A DNA stretch of 64,000 nt from Spinactinospora alkalitolerans (GTDB taxonomy: Bacteria; Actinomycetota; Actinomycetes; Streptosporangiales; Streptosporangiaceae). Location of the stretch: NCBI RefSeq assembly GCF_013408795.1, contig NZ_JACCCC010000001.1, forward strand, positions 1,736,001 to 1,800,000, given 5' to 3'. Shown here in pieces: positions 63,795 to 64,000 of this stretch. Made by a program: the position numbers and the translations under genes. The first letter of the stretch is position 1; every line of letters begins with the position of its first letter. The notes under the pieces are model-generated. The model saw nothing but the letters and a program-made list of their open reading frames with translations, was not told the DNA's origin and made no database searches.

Positions 63795-64000
63795 CTATTC
63801 CCGGCCTTCCTGGTGAAAACGGGCGCGCAGCTCACGCTTGAGCACCTTGTGACTGGGGCCCAGTGGCAGCTCGGCCACGATCTCGACCCGCCGCGGGTAC
63901 TTGTGCCCGGCCAGCCGCTCGCGCCCCCACGCCAGCAGCTCCTCGGCGACGATCTCGGCACCCGCGGCGGGCACCACCACCGCGCAGGTCTCCTCGCCGA
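63795..64000 (-). CDS. Acyl-CoA synthetase (AMP-forming), C-terminal fragment
   Basis: Only the last 68 codons are in the window; the 5' part lies beyond base 64000. The segment AGHKYPRRVEIVAELPLGPSH followed by KVLKREL is the conserved C-terminal end of ANL-superfamily ligases, with the catalytic Lys that forms the adenylate in the K-V-L-K-R-E-L stretch. It would activate a fatty or carboxylic acid to its CoA thioester for the following acyl-CoA dehydrogenase, whose start codon comes 3 bases after this stop. Confidence 0.88.
   Translation of the reverse strand, partial: GEETCAVVVPAAGAEIVAEELLAWGRERLAGHKYPRRVEIVAELPLGPSHKVLKRELRARFHQEGRE

Overview
This is a high-GC actinomycete chromosome segment. 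It has GTG/TTG starts, codon third positions that are mostly G or C, DUF3145/DUF5998/DUF1707/DUF5709 genes typical of actinobacteria, several apparently leaderless mRNAs, and a CelR/CebR-type operator. A member of the Nocardiopsaceae or a related streptosporangial family is plausible, but I infer this from gene content only. Nothing looks like a prophage, an rRNA operon, a CRISPR array or an autonomous insertion sequence. One small non-autonomous element and two families of short dispersed repeats are present.

Layout. 1-4388: end of an Mrp/Mnh Na+/H+ antiporter operon (A partial, then B-G). 4444-9657: secreted GH81 beta-1,3-glucanase with a LacI-type operator, divergent from a RecQ helicase fused to a phosphoribosyltransferase-like domain. 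9998-18744: housekeeping and accessory enzymes (PfkB kinase, GNAT/acyl-CoA-synthetase fusion, DUF5998 protein with phosphodiesterase, enoyl-CoA hydratase, metallo-beta-lactamase-fold hydrolase, DUF5709, DUF2203). 18807-22739: a three-gene unit of an ECF-like sigma factor, a small protein and a TPR-CHAT protease-like protein. 22959-25229: DUF3145, then a tandem triplication of DUF1707 membrane proteins. 25387-30444: IMPase and ATP-grasp pair, HAD phosphatase, PEBP protein, anti-sigma-type ATPase behind a short coupled leader ORF, a 228-bp MITE-like insertion, and a PIG-L deacetylase. 30675-30946: tRNA-Gly/Cys/Val cluster. 31167-36842: MoeA and GntR, LysR and TetR regulators with a drug-type MFS exporter.

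36948-43698: a PucR regulator divergent from a fused urease gamma/beta protein, a urease-alpha-like protein with an altered active-site flap and no nickel chaperone genes nearby, a YtcJ-type amidohydrolase and an MHS transporter. I read this as uptake and hydrolysis of an unknown amide or ureide. 43757-51901: a folate-linked one-carbon module (MTHFR, MTHFR C-terminal-domain protein, DmdA/GcvT-like demethylase, PurU, dimethylglycine oxidase, SoxG-like protein, IclR regulator). Methyl groups taken from a methylated substrate and from dimethylglycine would be loaded on tetrahydrofolate and oxidised toward formate. Five copies of a GTTGC-N7-G(A/C)A(A/T)C dyad lie in its two divergent promoter regions, which suggests one shared regulator.

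51898-54713: gluconate use (gluconokinase, FadR-type GntR regulator, gluconate permease), with perfect TNGTNNNACNA operators before gntR/gntK and before the permease. 54915-59374: GH38 alpha-mannosidase divergent from mannose-6-phosphate isomerase. 59375-60054: a gene-free island of repeats. 60055-64000: LysR/YeiH pair, FKBP, acyl-CoA dehydrogenase and the end of an acyl-CoA synthetase.
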